DNA of 64,000 nt from Phytophthora sp. 'mugwort' (lineage: Eukaryota; Oomycota; Peronosporomycetes; Peronosporales; Peronosporaceae): the NCBI GenBank assembly GCA_033558025.1, contig JAUCEF010000016.1, positions 1,240,001 through 1,304,000 of the forward strand, in the 5' to 3' direction. The notes beneath the pieces are model-generated. The model worked only from the letters and a program-made list of their open reading frames with translations. It was not told where the DNA came from and ran no database searches. Both the position numbers and the translations under genes were made by a program. This document shows, piece after piece, positions 10,501 to 21,375 of the stretch; the first letter of the stretch is position 1, and each line of letters starts with the position of its first letter.

Positions 10501-11190
10501 CAAACATGCAAAAGCAGTATTGGAAAGGTTTCAAATGGCAGAGTGCAATGGATGCAAGACCCCAAGCACTGCAGGCTTAAAATTGAACAAGGCAATGTGT
10601 CCAACTGAAGAAGATGAGAAGGAGCTTATGCGAAGCAAACCATATCGCTCAGTGATTGGAAGTCTGATGTATCTGATTATCGGGACGAGACGCGATCTCG
10701 CACATTTGGTGCGAGAGTGCAGCCAGATTTTGGAGAATCCTGGCATGTTGAACGGGCGCGCGGCAAAGAGAGGCCTGCGATACTTGAAAGAGACTTTAGA
10801 CTAAGGTTTACAGCTTGGTGGCATTGAGTGGACTACCAAGAAGCCCGATGCACATCTTGAAGCTTATGCTGATGCAGACTTTGCGAATAGAACTGATGAT
10901 CGCAAGCCAGTTGCAGGCTATCTGACTAAATTTTGTGGAAGTACGATCTCATGGTGTAGTCAGACTGAGAAGACTGTGGATTTGTATACCATGGAAGCCG
11001 AATATATGGCTTTAAGTCTACTGGTACAAGAAGTAATTCACCTTCGGCAGATGCTGAAGGAGCGCGTGTGACGCAGCACAACCCATCCAAAGTGTATGTT
11101 GACAATGAATGTGCGAAGAAGTTGGCAAAGAATTCTGAGTTCCATGCCAGGACGAAGCACATTGACGAGCGTCATCACTTTATACGTGAA
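7560..11190 (+). pseudogene. Copia pol pseudogene (protease, integrase, RT, RNase H)
   Basis: Visible pieces in order: the protease active-site stretch WYLDSGA (about 7580); the GAG-pre-integrase HHCC region (LRHSRLGHPGRHT and FNCKAC, about 8000-8130); integrase core fragments (8200-8720); reverse transcriptase (9823-10450; KNRWIFRVKY, YGLKQAPRVW); and RNase H (10660-11070; EAYADADFAN, TMEAEYMALS). The catalytic YVDD box reads CVAD. Many frameshifts and stops lie between the domains. Dead element. Confidence 0.88.
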
Positions 11191-11372
11191 CGATTGACTT
11201 GAAACAGATTGACGTGCAGCACATTCCCGTACTGAGAACGTCGCTGATGCATTCACAAAAGCTTTAGAGCGCACATTGTTTGAGAAACACAGAGAGATGG
11301 TGCGTTTGATGAAACAAAGTGAATTCGAAGAAAAGAAACTGCAACACAAAGACGGAGATCTGTAGGTGTGGC

Positions 11373-11669
11373 TATTGAAGTTTACAGGATGTCACCGTTT
11401 GTTGCAATTGTAGAAGCGTTGACTTTTGTCCCAGGCAGGTTTTATGCCATTAAGGCTTTTGTCCTGCAGAGGGTTTTGTCAAGCAGCCAAGTACCAGTTA
11501 GGCAAGAGGTGAGTTGAGAGAGAGGGGAGACACTACGGAGAAAAGCTGTTCACAAGCAGGGTTCAGTCTCCAAAATACACCATACGGCTCACATCCCCTC
11601 TTTGTGCTCTCGTTCAGCTTGTGTGATAAGAGCTACCACTCTGCAGCGCTTGTCAGTAACATCGCAAGT
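11373..11669 (+). repeat. Copia 3' LTR
   Basis: It begins TATTGAAGTTTACAGG and aligns to the 5' LTR (3481-3776) throughout, ending ACATCGCAAGT. A purine-biased stretch (AAAGACGGAGAT, about 11348-11359) lies just upstream where a polypurine tract is expected. Confidence 0.87.
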
Positions 11670-11957
11670 CCGCAAGTGAAAGCAATACTTCGAAGTACGG
11701 AATAGCCAAAATCCAGTCTCGGGTTTAACTATTGAAAAAATCGATTTATGCAGGATGTCGTAAGAAGCTTCCTATTACTCCCTATCTAGCTCATCTCTTA
11801 GTTCTCACTGCATCTCACGAAATCCCCTCACAAACCTATCCAACTTGCCCGTTCAATCAGCGCGGATGGGAAGCTTTGCGATCCATTTGATCTTTTATAA
11901 CTTCAGGCTCAATCTCGACATCAGAAGTGAACAAATTCCTGCTACATCGACCTTGTC
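11670..11957. other. Spacer between Copia and Gypsy-1
   Basis: No gene, RNA or repeat recognised. The last five bases (TTGTC, 11953-11957) are one copy of the Gypsy-1 target site duplication. Confidence 0.6.
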
Positions 11958-12322
11958 TGTGGTGGGGCACACAACACCTTGCGCACAGGAAGTGTGACTT
12001 CCGGAGAGTATACAAATTCTCAGTGAACGGCAGTTCACTAGTCCCAGGCCTGTGAGACTGTTACCAAAATTAGGTAGATTTAAGACTGAATATACTTACA
12101 GGTGACCCCTTTAATGCGTCTACATACTAACTATTAGTCACCTATAAAGTACCCTAGATGTTATCCTATTGAGTGGCTCTGAGGTCTTGTACCATATCTG
12201 TGGTACCTATCCATGACGAAATTACTGTCGACGTCATAGTGATGTTTGGCAGCATCACTTAGTGTACTTGAGTACACTTGCTCTGAAGAGTGACTAGGCA
12301 CTCTTCCTGTAACCCCGTTACA
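11958..12322 (-). repeat. Gypsy-1 3' LTR (left copy)
   Basis: 365 bp, from TGTGGTGGGGCACACAAC to CCCCGTTACA. It matches 19345-19707; the middle of about 230 bp is essentially identical, with a handful of differences at both ends. Confidence 0.95.
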
Positions 12323-12333
12323 TCCTCCCCCAC
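12323..12333 (-). other. Gypsy-1 polypurine tract
   Basis: The minus strand reads GTGGGGGAGGA immediately before the TGTAAC end of the LTR. This is the expected plus-strand primer position and fixes element polarity as minus. Confidence 0.75.
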
Positions 12334-12514
12334 TTAGGTTCGGTTTACCGACCATCCAGGGCGAGTGGAAGGCAATCTCCGTCTTTCACTCTCCAAGTCG
12401 TATTACATCGACTTCGCTGCGGTTGGTTTCCGCAGCCGGCTCATTTCCTTTTGAGCCCGAGCACTTCCGCGTGCTTTTCTTCTTCTTCTTCGGCTTCCAC
12501 GTCAGCCTTAAGCA

Positions 12515-14480
12515 TGACCAAGACTCAGTTTGGCAGCGGCGCGAAAGCGCCTGCCAAGCCTGTTGCTTCCAAGCAGCAGGCTAAGAGCTCTAAGCCGTCA
12601 AGGATCCACCAAGGTGGCATCCAAGATGACCCCCAAGGCAGGGTCTATGAGGACTCGGACAAGTCTCCCATGTCCTGGGGTGATAACGAGATCCCGCTCG
12701 TCAAGGGGTCTGACGGCGACCCGAGTCAGTCGGACTCACTTGGGTCCCGTACCCCGCTGTCTAGCCATAACGGCGACGATGGCGACGCGCCGAAGACGGC
12801 CGAGAGTCAGGGGAGCCCATGCTCACCCAAGGAGGACGAAGGAGAATCCTCGTTCTCCGGTCAAGAACTTGACGCTCGCTGAGCAGCTGCCCGCGTCAAG
12901 ATGCTAAGGCCGCAGCAGCCTCGGAAGTCAGCCGCAAGCGGCGAGCTGTTTCCAGTTCTTTGATCCGTGAAGGGTATGGAACCTTCACGCTCACGAACAA
13001 GGAGCTCTTCAGCTCTCCTTCCGACGAGGAGGAAGAGGGCCAAGTCGGCCGAGAGATCTCCAACGATCTCGACGGGCTGCAGTCGGAGTATTAGGCTGCT
13101 CGTCATAAGGGAGCGCGGCCCCAGGCGACCCGGTCGCCTGTGATGTACTCTTCACCTGTTCGTGGGGGTCCGCCTTACGCTCCCGGGTACTTCCCTCCTG
13201 AGGAATCCCACGAATCCGACGCCTACATGGGTCAGCTCCAGCCGCCTCGCGTGCTTCTTGGAGGGCGCTCTTCTCGGGGCGCTTATGAGCGCCACCTGAT
13301 GGCCAAGCAGCCCCTGTTCCAAAACGTGAGCATTGCTCGGTGTGCTCCTGGCACCGCACAATATCCCGCTCAAGGCGTTCACGAGCCGGCGAAAGAACCT
13401 GAGCTCCGGTCGGGACTCCGACCTGTGTGGGGCTATCCAGCCGTGATGCCCCCACACTGTGACTCTTTCCAAGAGGCCGAGGCCGTCTTTTGGAAGTGGG
13501 CAGCTACGCGCTGCTCACAAGGACAACTCGAGGTTCTCCGACAGGATATCACCCTGGAGGCCATCCTTGACCTCCGTCATCTGCGTATTGAGTTTGCCCA
13601 TGTGGTAGGCAAACGGCAGCTCTCTCGAGAACTGCAGAAGCATTCCGGTTCTAGCGCTCACGATGAGCGCGGGTATGGTCTTGGTTCTACGACCACACCC
13701 CGTTCGGGCAAGAAAGCCCGAACTACTTACGAAGCCGCCGCGGATTCTGTTCCCAGATCGCGACAGCCTTTGGGCAGTCAGCCTGGAGCCGTTCGTTCGA
13801 CTCCCAGGAGCACTCAGCCTCCGAGTACCCCCTCCACTTCACGCGGAGCTGGCGCTTCCTGTGAACGCGCCGCTCCTGGAGCATACGCTCCACGTGGTAG
13901 TGGGTCTCCCCATTACGATCGTGGAGAGGGGGTGGTGCCCTCGAACGAGTACGCGTATGAGGCGCCACCCCTCCGGTCCAGCTCAGGACCTGGTGTGCCG
14001 CCTTCGGCTCCACCTCGTGTCGTTGAAGATACCGCTCTCCGTCGTCGAGTCCTTGCGCTTGAGATTGCGCTTAGACTTGGTGAGGGCGGGGCAGCTGCCG
14101 TCCAGGCCGGGAGTATTGGGGTCCTTGGACCGATTCGTGACGACGTGAATCGTCTGGCCGACGACTTGTCGGCCCTCGTAGGACGGGTCGACCGTCGCAC
14201 GAATGACGTGGACGAGATCTTCCAACGCTGGATGTCTTTTGGGCGTCCATGGACCGAGTCCAACGGGAGTTGTCTCTCGTTCGGGACCTTCTGCGGCCTG
14301 TATCCAGGCGGGAGCGCCTCCTGCGTACTCCCAGCCGTATCACTATGGCTCATACTCGGCGTATGCAGCCGGGGTTCCTTCGCATGGAGCCCTTCCCGCG
14401 GCCCCGCAAGGGACCTGGGCTTCTGGCTCTGGGCGCGCTCAGAGACAAGAGTCGCAGCCTCGTTTTATAGAGCTGGGGTA
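12515..14480 (+). pseudogene. Antisense ORF inside Gypsy-1 (decayed, coiled-coil protein)
   Basis: This lies on the strand opposite to gag-pol, between the integrase end and the 3' LTR. ATG at 12515 opens a Ser/Lys-rich start (MTKTQFGSGAKAPAKPV). After frame changes near 12885 come an acidic tract (SSPSDEEEEGQ, about 13010), one TAG near 13092, then an open frame from about 13143 with FWKWAATRCSQGQLEVLRQD and a clear heptad segment (VNRLADDLSALVGRVDRRT, about 14130-14190). Further shifts lead to a Tyr/Ala/Ser-rich stretch (PPAYSQPYHYGSYSAY) near 14320. Protein-like composition switches frame as in a decayed gene. It overlaps the chromodomain coding on the other strand. Extra antisense ORFs near the 3' LTR are known in some plant Gypsy elements; I recognise no homologue here. 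Confidence 0.55.
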
Positions 14481-17400
14481 TGTGAGCCCTGCCGGCATGG
14501 TACCGCCTCAGACGGCCCACGTAGAACGTCGGGTGGGTCGTCATCGACTTAGGCAGGTCAATGGTATATGCCGCACCATGCCTGGCCAGGACCGCAAAGG
14601 GTCCAATGAAGCGGTACTTCAGCTTGTTGCTCCCAACGGAACTTACCGTGGCGAGCGGCAATTTCCTCGTGTCTAGTAGGGCTAAATCCCATACATGAAA
14701 CACGTTTGAGTTTCCTCTTCCTTTCTTGTCAGAGTACTCCTTTTGTTTGTCCTGTGCCGCTGCCATGGCATCACAGACACGGCTGATTACGTTCAGCCTG
14801 GTGTCTATAAAAGACTCCACTTCTTTCCGCAAGGAAACCGGTCTCATTTCCGAGACCTGGGAGGAAAGCGCTTTCCGAGCCCCTCCGCCACTTAGAAATG
14901 AAGACGGGGTGATGCCTCGCAAAGTGAGCGGCACCCATGGATGGCGTAAGCCATTCAGATAGAACGGGTATACCCGGTCGATGCGTAAACCGCATTGTTG
15001 AGTGCAAACTCAACTACTGGCAGGCGTTCTGACCAAGTGCGAGGCTCCGCACAGACACTGCGTAGAGTGTCCTCAAGCACTCGGTTGACACGCTCCGTCT
15101 GCCCATCCGTGTGAGGATGATCGGCAGTGGACATGTGCAGCCTTGTTCCCAAGAGTTGGAACAGCGTTCGCCAGAACGCAGCGGTAAACAGCGGGTCACG
15201 ATCCGAGACAATTTCCACCGCAGACCATGGTGGCGAAAAACACCATCCAGGTCAGGAATAGCTTCGCAGCCTGTTCCCCGGTCATTATGTCTTTGACCGG
15301 AGCAAGACGCACCATCTTGCTCAGATGGCACACGAACACCAGGATGCCTGTATTTCCGTGGCCGTCAGCTGGAAGTCCGGAAATGAAATCCAGACTCATC
15401 GACTTCCAGCAGTCCGCTGGAACGGTCAGGCTCTGCAAAGGAGCCGAGGCGTGCCCGACGGGTTTCACCCGCTGACATGTTTCACATGTCTTCACGTACT
15501 GTGCGACCCACTTGTACATGTGGGCCCACCAAAAGTAGTGAGAGACCAATTGGAAGGTCTTCTCGCGGCCCAAGTGACCGCTGGACGGCGTATCGTGCGC
15601 CTCCTGTAGGATGTCATACTTGAGATCCTCGTCGCTTGGAATGACTACCCGTGAGGGTTCATGGGGCTCCACTCGATAGGAGATCAGGCCGTCGGCCACT
15701 CGTTTTGATGAAGCCGGGCTCTCTGACGTGACGTGAGCCACTCGGCCTTGGCTTCCTTGCCAGCGGCCAGGAAACGCACCAAAGGTGCCAGCCTTCGTCG
15801 CCCCGATACGCCATGCGTATCTGATCATATATATCGGTCGTGGCGCGACTTATGTTCGCCAGCTCATAGTCCGGCTTGCGTGACAATGCATCGGCAAGCA
15901 CGTTGAGCTTGCCAGGCTTGTACTCGACGCGAAAGTTATATTCCGCGAAGAAAGATAGCCACCTCGCTATCCTTTGGGACAGATGGGGCGTTTGTCGCCG
16001 TCCGTAAGGATGCGTGATCTGTGTAGATCACAAAAGGCTGGGAGCCCAGGAGGTGCACCCGAAACTTGACAAGGGCGTACTTCATGGCAAGCAGCTCCTT
16101 GTCATGAACGGGGTAGTTCTGTTCGGCAGCCTTGAGCTGCCTGGACTGAAACGAGATCACTCGTTCACGTCCTGCTGCATCGTGCTGCAGCAATGCATAC
16201 CCGATGGCATAATCGGATGCATCACAGACGACGCTGACCGGCTTCGTCTCGTCCGGCAGTGCCATGATAGGCGCCTTCTGTAGGCTCGCCTTGACATTGT
16301 CAAAGGCCTCCTGGTGCTCACGCCCCCAGTGCCAGTCGGTATCCTTCTTCAGAAGATCCGACAAGGGTCTAGCCAGACCCGCGTACCCTTCGCTGTACTT
16401 ATGGAGGTAGTTGGCTAAACCCAGCCACTTCCTCAGGTCCTTTCTGGGACCTTGGCGTTGGCCAAGCCGAAATGGCTTTGACCTTCTCCGGGTCGGCTCG
16501 AACGCCGACGTTGCTAACGAAGCAACCGAGAACTTTGATCTCTTGCGCCGCGAAGACGCAATTGTCGATGTTGGCATAGAGCCTGTTCGCTCTCATGACC
16601 TCCAACACTTGACGGAGGTACTCCAAATGCAATCCCATAGCCGTCTTGCTTCTCTCGGCACGGCTATGGACGAAGATGTCGTCGAAGTACGACTGTGCGT
16701 ACGCACGCAGTGGTCTAAACAACTCCGTGACCAGGCGATTGAACGTCGCCGGGGCATTAGACAGGCCCGTGGCATCACCAGCCACTCCCAGAGCATACCG
16801 CTCGGGATGCTCACTGCGATGAGCGGGATGTCGCTCTCGCGCATCAGGATCTGGTAGTATCCTCCACCAGATCCAGGGCGCTGTATAACTCGCACCCGGC
16901 CATGTTGTTTAACAACACATCCTTTCGTGGGATGGGTGTCTGGGCCGGCGCCATTGCACTGTTCAGCTTATTGAAGCATGAACCAGACGCCATTTCCCGT
17001 TCGGCTTCCGAACGCAGAAGGTTGGCATCGAGTGCGAGGATTTCGATTCCCTCACCATGCCTGCCTGGCCTTTGCGGCGAAGAAGGCATCAATGACCTCG
17101 CACTGCTCTCGAGGCAGTGGCCATTGTCCGGTGACACAGTACTTTGTGCCGGCACGAGATCAATCTCGTGCCTGATCCCACGATCCGGTGGGAGTTGAGA
17201 CGGTGGATCCTTGGACACCACGTCCTCGAACTCCTTCATCAAAGGATCCAGTGTATCCTTTGGGTCCTTGAGAATCTCAGAACCCAAGCGCGAGGCACGC
17301 TGGAAGGAGAATGCCTCCAGGACGCCCTCGTCCATAACCGAGGAGGAATTCAATTCCTCTGGAGTGGACTCTTGCTTCAAGAGTACCACCTCCGCGATTC

Positions 17401-18470
17401 CTCCTGCCTTCAGGTCGGCCAGGAAATCTGTCGGCATCAACTCTTCGATGTTCAGGAGCTCTGACACTCTCGCAGCGGCTCTAGCTGGATGCCGCTTGCC
17501 TTGACCCGATGGCCGGTCTCATCGTCGAGAATGTGATAACACCCTTCGACAGGCCGCGTCGGAAGAACCCGGGCCCTGGGTTCCGAGTCACTTGGAGCGA
17601 CTCCAGTCTGAAATGACTTCAGACTCGACTTGCGGTGTCGATTATGTCGTCGACGGCGACCGTGACGTGGTGCTTCGTTACCCACGTCTGTGGACGTCTC
17701 ATTGACGACGTCCAAAGCTTCTAGAGCTTCGTGTGGAACAAGGTTACCCACACAGGAAGCGCGTTCTGCGCCTTCCTCGCCAGTTTCTGTCTGGGTGGCA
17801 CGGCGTAGAACATGGTTACCCACACAAGAAGCACCTCGCGCGTCTTCCTCGCCAGTTTCAGTCTGGGTGACTTGATGTGGACCTAGGTTACCCACCTGGT
17901 CGGTGCCTCCGGGCGCCGCCACTCTTGAAGCCTCAGCCGTCGGTCTAGATTCCGGCGGAGGTCGAGGGCTATCCTGCAAGGACTGCCGCACTCGACCAGG
18001 TGCAGCTTCTGCTGCCACCGCTTCTAGGGAGACGCTCAATACGTAGGCGGCTCCCAAAAATTCACTGGATGATCTTGCATCCCGGCGCCCCTTTCGGACG
18101 CCCCAGTTCCTGGCAGAGGTAGGAACATTACTCACCAATGTTCTGCCAGTGACTGCGGGGCGGCTGGCCCCGATGGCTTTGTTTCGCCAATCGATCCATG
18201 GCTCATGTTGCTCGAGCCAGGGCATGCCCAGGATCAAGTCATAATTGTCCATCTCTAGGACAGTAAACTGCTCCATGCTGTCGAAGTCCTCGAACTTCAC
18301 AGCTAGATCCACATGGATTTTGGGAACAGTAATCACCGTTCCGTCGGCCAGTTGTACTGACACTGTCCCGTTGCCTTTGCTTTCTCGTAAAATATCGGCC
18401 AGCTTGTTGCTGTTCTCCGCAACAGTCTGGCGGTGTGCGAAGTTCTTCGACGCCCTGGAGTTTATCAAAC
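13720..18470 (-). pseudogene. Gypsy-1 pol pseudogene with C-terminal chromodomain
   Basis: Reading leftward on the minus strand: retropepsin-like domain (17452-18468), in which the expected DSGAS reads NSRAS and the flank MDNYDLILGMPWLEQHEPW is conserved; reverse transcriptase (about 16400-17000) with the YFDDIF catalytic box; RNase H (15936-16300; VVCDASDYAIGYALLQHDAA); integrase zinc region and core (14955-15828; CETCQRVKP, DFISGLP, HPHTDGQTERVNRVLED); integrase C-terminus (14350-14934; GPFAVLARHGAAYTIDLP); and a chromodomain (13723-13930; HYHVERML, VKWRGYSEAECSWE). Several frameshifts and a lost protease Asp make it inactive. The chromodomain places it with chromoviruses that target chromatin on integration. 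Confidence 0.9.
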
Positions 18471-18479
18471 TCGGAAGGG

Positions 18480-19210
18480 ATGGGTATCCCTAAACACTTA
18501 CGTGTACTACTAGCAGCCCAACGCTGCCCTTCTTCGATTCGAGAGTGCAAAGATTCTCAGGGGCTAAGTCTCCATGGTGCGCGCCTCCCGCGCACCGCTT
18601 ATGAAGTCTTAGATCTTCCCCAGTAGGCGCCTCGCCCCTACTGGTGTCCTGCGTTCCCCTGCCCGTGGGGTCGCGGCCTTGGGAAAGGAACGCTTTCGTT
18701 GTTCCCCCGCAGGACAGGGGACGTGCCATGCGCCCTAGCTTACCATAGCTATAGCAGTGAATATCATGTTGCTCAGCGAGACCAAGTTCCATAGGAACTG
18801 GCCCGCTCGGGGCCCCACGACTTGGTGTCGCTGCCCCTGGCCACATCGCCGCCGGCGTGCGTGCCTGGCGGTGACTGTACTCCTCTTGGAGGACGACCTG
18901 GATCGCCTCTTCCAGAGTATTGGCCTGCACCCGAAATAGCTGGGTGCGGGCCGGGACCACTCTTAGGCCGTCCACGAACACCGTCACCTTGAGTGTTCAT
19001 GGAGCGGGTTTCCCACGAGGGATGCGGTGAGCTCCCGCATCTCCTGGATGTACTCGTGCAGCTCACGTCTTCCCTGTTTACATGACAGGAAGCGTGACCG
19101 CTGGCGGTACTCATAGTTCGACGGGATGAACGCGGCTCTGAGCTGTTCACGCGTTCGACCTGCTCAGCTTGCGTTGACGACGCCAAGCTGCGCAAGGCAT
19201 CCATTTAAAA
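18480..19210 (-). pseudogene. Gypsy-1 gag pseudogene (C-terminal part)
   Basis: Fragments on the minus strand read MDALRSLASSTQAEQVERV, then FVDGLRVVPARTQLFRVQA and a nucleocapsid region whose knuckle is degenerate (CYSYGKLGRMARPL, where CxxCxxxGHxxxxC is expected). Little space is left between gag and the 5' LTR, so the Gag N-terminus is short or missing. Confidence 0.7.
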
Positions 19211-19325
19211 GATGCCAGTCATTTTACAAACGGACTCGGACAGTGAGTCGTTCAGATGAGGAAACTCATTCCGGTCCATGTTGCTAGGACCCAGAGGTTT
19301 CAGGTAATCCGCGTAGGCGTGGATT

Positions 19326-19344
19326 GACTACAAATGCTACCAAG
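19326..19344 (-). other. Gypsy-1 primer-binding-like site
   Basis: On the minus strand the first bases inside the 5' LTR read CTTGGTAGCATTTGTAGTC. Gypsy-2 has a similar TGGTAGCACTTGTTGG at the same place (47913-47928), so both elements probably use the same tRNA primer family. Confidence 0.6.
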
Positions 19345-19707
19345 TGTGGCGGGGCACACAACACCTTGCGCACAGGAAGTGTGACTTCCGAGAGTATACA
19401 AACTCTCAGTGAACGGCAGTTCACTAGCCCCTGGCCTGTGGGACTGTTACCAATATTAGGTAGATTTAAGACTGAATATACTTACAGGTGACCCCTTTAA
19501 TGCGTCTACATACTAACTATTAGTCACCTATAAAGTACCCTAGATGTTATCCTATTGAGTGGCTCTGAGGTCTTGTACCATATCTGTGGTACCTATCCAT
19601 GACGAAATTACTGTCGACGTCATAGTGATGTTTGGCAGCATCACTTAGTGTACTTGAGTACACGTGCTCTGAAGAGTGCCTAGTCACGGGGCGGTAAACC
19701 CGTTACA
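19345..19707 (-). repeat. Gypsy-1 5' LTR (right copy)
   Basis: 363 bp, from TGTGGCGGGGCACACAAC to AACCCGTTACA. It matches 11958-12322. The flanking TTGTC (19708-19712) repeats the duplication at the left end. Confidence 0.95.
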
Positions 19708-20110
19708 TTGTCGTATCCTTAGGCTCGTCATCGTCGATACCGCAGAAGTCTTCGTGTTATCCTTTGGCGGATTGAGAAGCTCCGTCGCTGACATTGGGTT
19801 TGAGGCATCGAACGAGTGGCTGCGGCGAGTTATTGAGCAAAGTCAGTTGAGCACAAATGGCTACAATCACCAAATTGCGACTGCTCAGTATTCCGGTATA
19901 CCCCTTTCTTAGAAATACCCTTAGAGAGGAATAAATAGATGATTCCTGACGCTTTGCGCCTGATGCATGACGAAAGCAGGGCATCATTGAGCTGGTTGTT
20001 CATGAAAAAAAACTACAATTTTAAGGTCAGCTGGACGCCGTGTCTTGTTCGTTCATATGGAAGATATCTACCGTTCATCTACGGGTCACTACATCCTATC
20101 CTGAAGCGTT
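19708..20110. other. Spacer between Gypsy-1 and GST gene
   Basis: No gene recognised. It starts with the target duplication TTGTC. The rest is presumably the 3' flank of the GST gene on the minus strand. Confidence 0.5.
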
Positions 20111-21119
20111 TCATGGCTTCTCGTCGCCGGCCTCGACTCGCAGACCAATCTTGGTCAGGAACTTGTCGAGGTCTTCACGCACTTCATCGTGGAAGGGAAT
20201 TTGCTATTGTTTAATGTAAAAAAAAACAATATACACGTCAGTTTCCCAGTCCAGTTTCCCAGTCGATGAGAGAGAAAAAAACACGTATTCGCACCTTCAT
20301 TCGTGCGATCCAGGCCGTCACATTCGAGTACTTGGCGAAGTCGTACCCCATCATCTCGAGCTGGTCGATCTCGCAGTACGCGACATAGTCGGCGACAGTC
20401 GGTGTGTCTGTGTGAGCAATATAGTCCTTGTCAAGGAAAGTCTCGAGCAATGTCATCTTCGTCGCAATGAGCGCGTCTGCGTTCTCCAGGAACGCTCGGT
20501 CCGTATCTGACGCGTTCCCTGCTGCCTTGGCTACGGCCGGACGGAGAATCTGTAGAGTGAACAACCGGGTATTGGTGTGATGCCAATGCAAGAACTCGTC
20601 CACCTTGGCACGCGTCTGTATATCGGTGGGGTACAAGTCTGTCCAGCCGAACTTGACGGCGGCATACGTCAGAATGGCATTGCTAGCACAAGTAAAACAA
20701 GCCAAACGTTAGTGGACGGTGGCGAGAACAGGTAGTTAGCTCATTTATACCCTTCAAAGAGAGAGAAGTCGCCGTCACGGATCACCGGCACGAGTGCGTT
20801 GGGGTTCCACGCCTTGAACTCGTCCGATGTGATGAAATCGCTACCGAGCTCCACATTCACGAACTCATAGCCTGCACTTTTAACCTTAAGAGTCCATACG
20901 ACTGCAACATAGGAGGATTAGGAATCGACTGTCTTTCTGATGAACTGGTGGCTCGCTCTCACCTGCACGACTGGACTGGCTGATCATATTGGCGTACAGC
21001 TTAAAACTCGACGTCTTCTGGGGTGACGATTTGGTGCTGCTGTTAGTCTTACTGGCACGACGAGTAAATCGTGCTAAGGACGTCGGGAAACTGGGCGTTG
21101 GTAAACTCCATCCAGTCAT
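20111..21119 (-). CDS. Glutathione S-transferase (theta-like), four exons
   Basis: Exons on the minus strand: 20963-21119, 20751-20901, 20295-20682, 20111-20203. All introns are GT-AG (61, 68 and 91 bp) and the joined frame gives 262 aa. The GST N-terminal fold (KLYANMISQSSRAVVWTLK, then NPNALVPVIRDGDFSLFEG) is followed by an all-helical C-terminal domain (YCEIDQLEMMGYDFAK). It conjugates glutathione to electrophiles. The 34-residue N-terminal extension is Ser/Arg/Thr-rich and nearly free of acidic residues (SLARFTRRASKTNSSTK), so mitochondrial targeting is possible. The start is the ATG at 21119. The 151-nt second exon is the same length and phase as in the GST at 38583-39528, and both resemble the pseudogene at 2484-3146, so the three are paralogues. 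Confidence 0.9.
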
Positions 21120-21375
21120 GGTCGAGACGAAAGAGACGTGTGCGTTCTAGCTGGTGAGTTAATTTGTGCTTTTTGCACTTAACTCAAAATGATGACCAAA
21201 GTACACAAGGTATAGACAGTGTCTCTTCTTCAGATCAATGCGCCTCTATCTTGGGAAAAGACTGAAATGGGGGGATTACCAACATCCGAGAATGCAACTG
21301 TTAATACCCAAAAAAACAAGCTTTGTTCTATCACCACGATTGAAACAGGTGCTTCACGAGTCGTTCTGACTCGTT

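Larger units (their letters stand above)
3481..11669 (+). mobile_element. Decayed Ty1/Copia retrotransposon, interrupted by a MULE
   Basis: Two direct LTRs of about 297 bp flank gag and pol remnants in Copia order (gag, protease, integrase, reverse transcriptase, RNase H). The element is about 8.2 kb as it stands and about 5.5 kb once the nested MULE at 4204-6931 is discounted. All reading frames carry stops and frameshifts. No clear target site duplication remains: the left flank is ggacg and the right flank ccgca. Confidence 0.92.
11958..19707 (-). mobile_element. Gypsy-1: chromodomain Gypsy (chromovirus-like) retrotransposon, minus strand
   Basis: LTRs at 11958-12322 and 19345-19707 both run TG...CA. 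They are flanked by a perfect 5-bp duplication TTGTC (11953-11957 and 19708-19712), the signature of one intact insertion. The internal order on the minus strand is gag, protease, RT, RNase H, integrase, chromodomain. A polypurine tract (GTGGGGGAGGA on the minus strand, 12323-12333) adjoins the left LTR, and a primer-binding-like stretch (TTGGTAGCATTTGTAGTC) adjoins the right LTR, so the right LTR is 5'. The long central part of the LTRs is almost identical, with differences near the ends. That suggests a fairly recent insertion even though pol is broken. Confidence 0.95.

Noticed and set aside
12515..14480. Idea that the antisense ORF is an inverted Gag N-terminus
   Set aside because: The chromodomain is coded antisense through the same interval and the element has intact polarity marks, so an inversion is less likely than an antisense gene.
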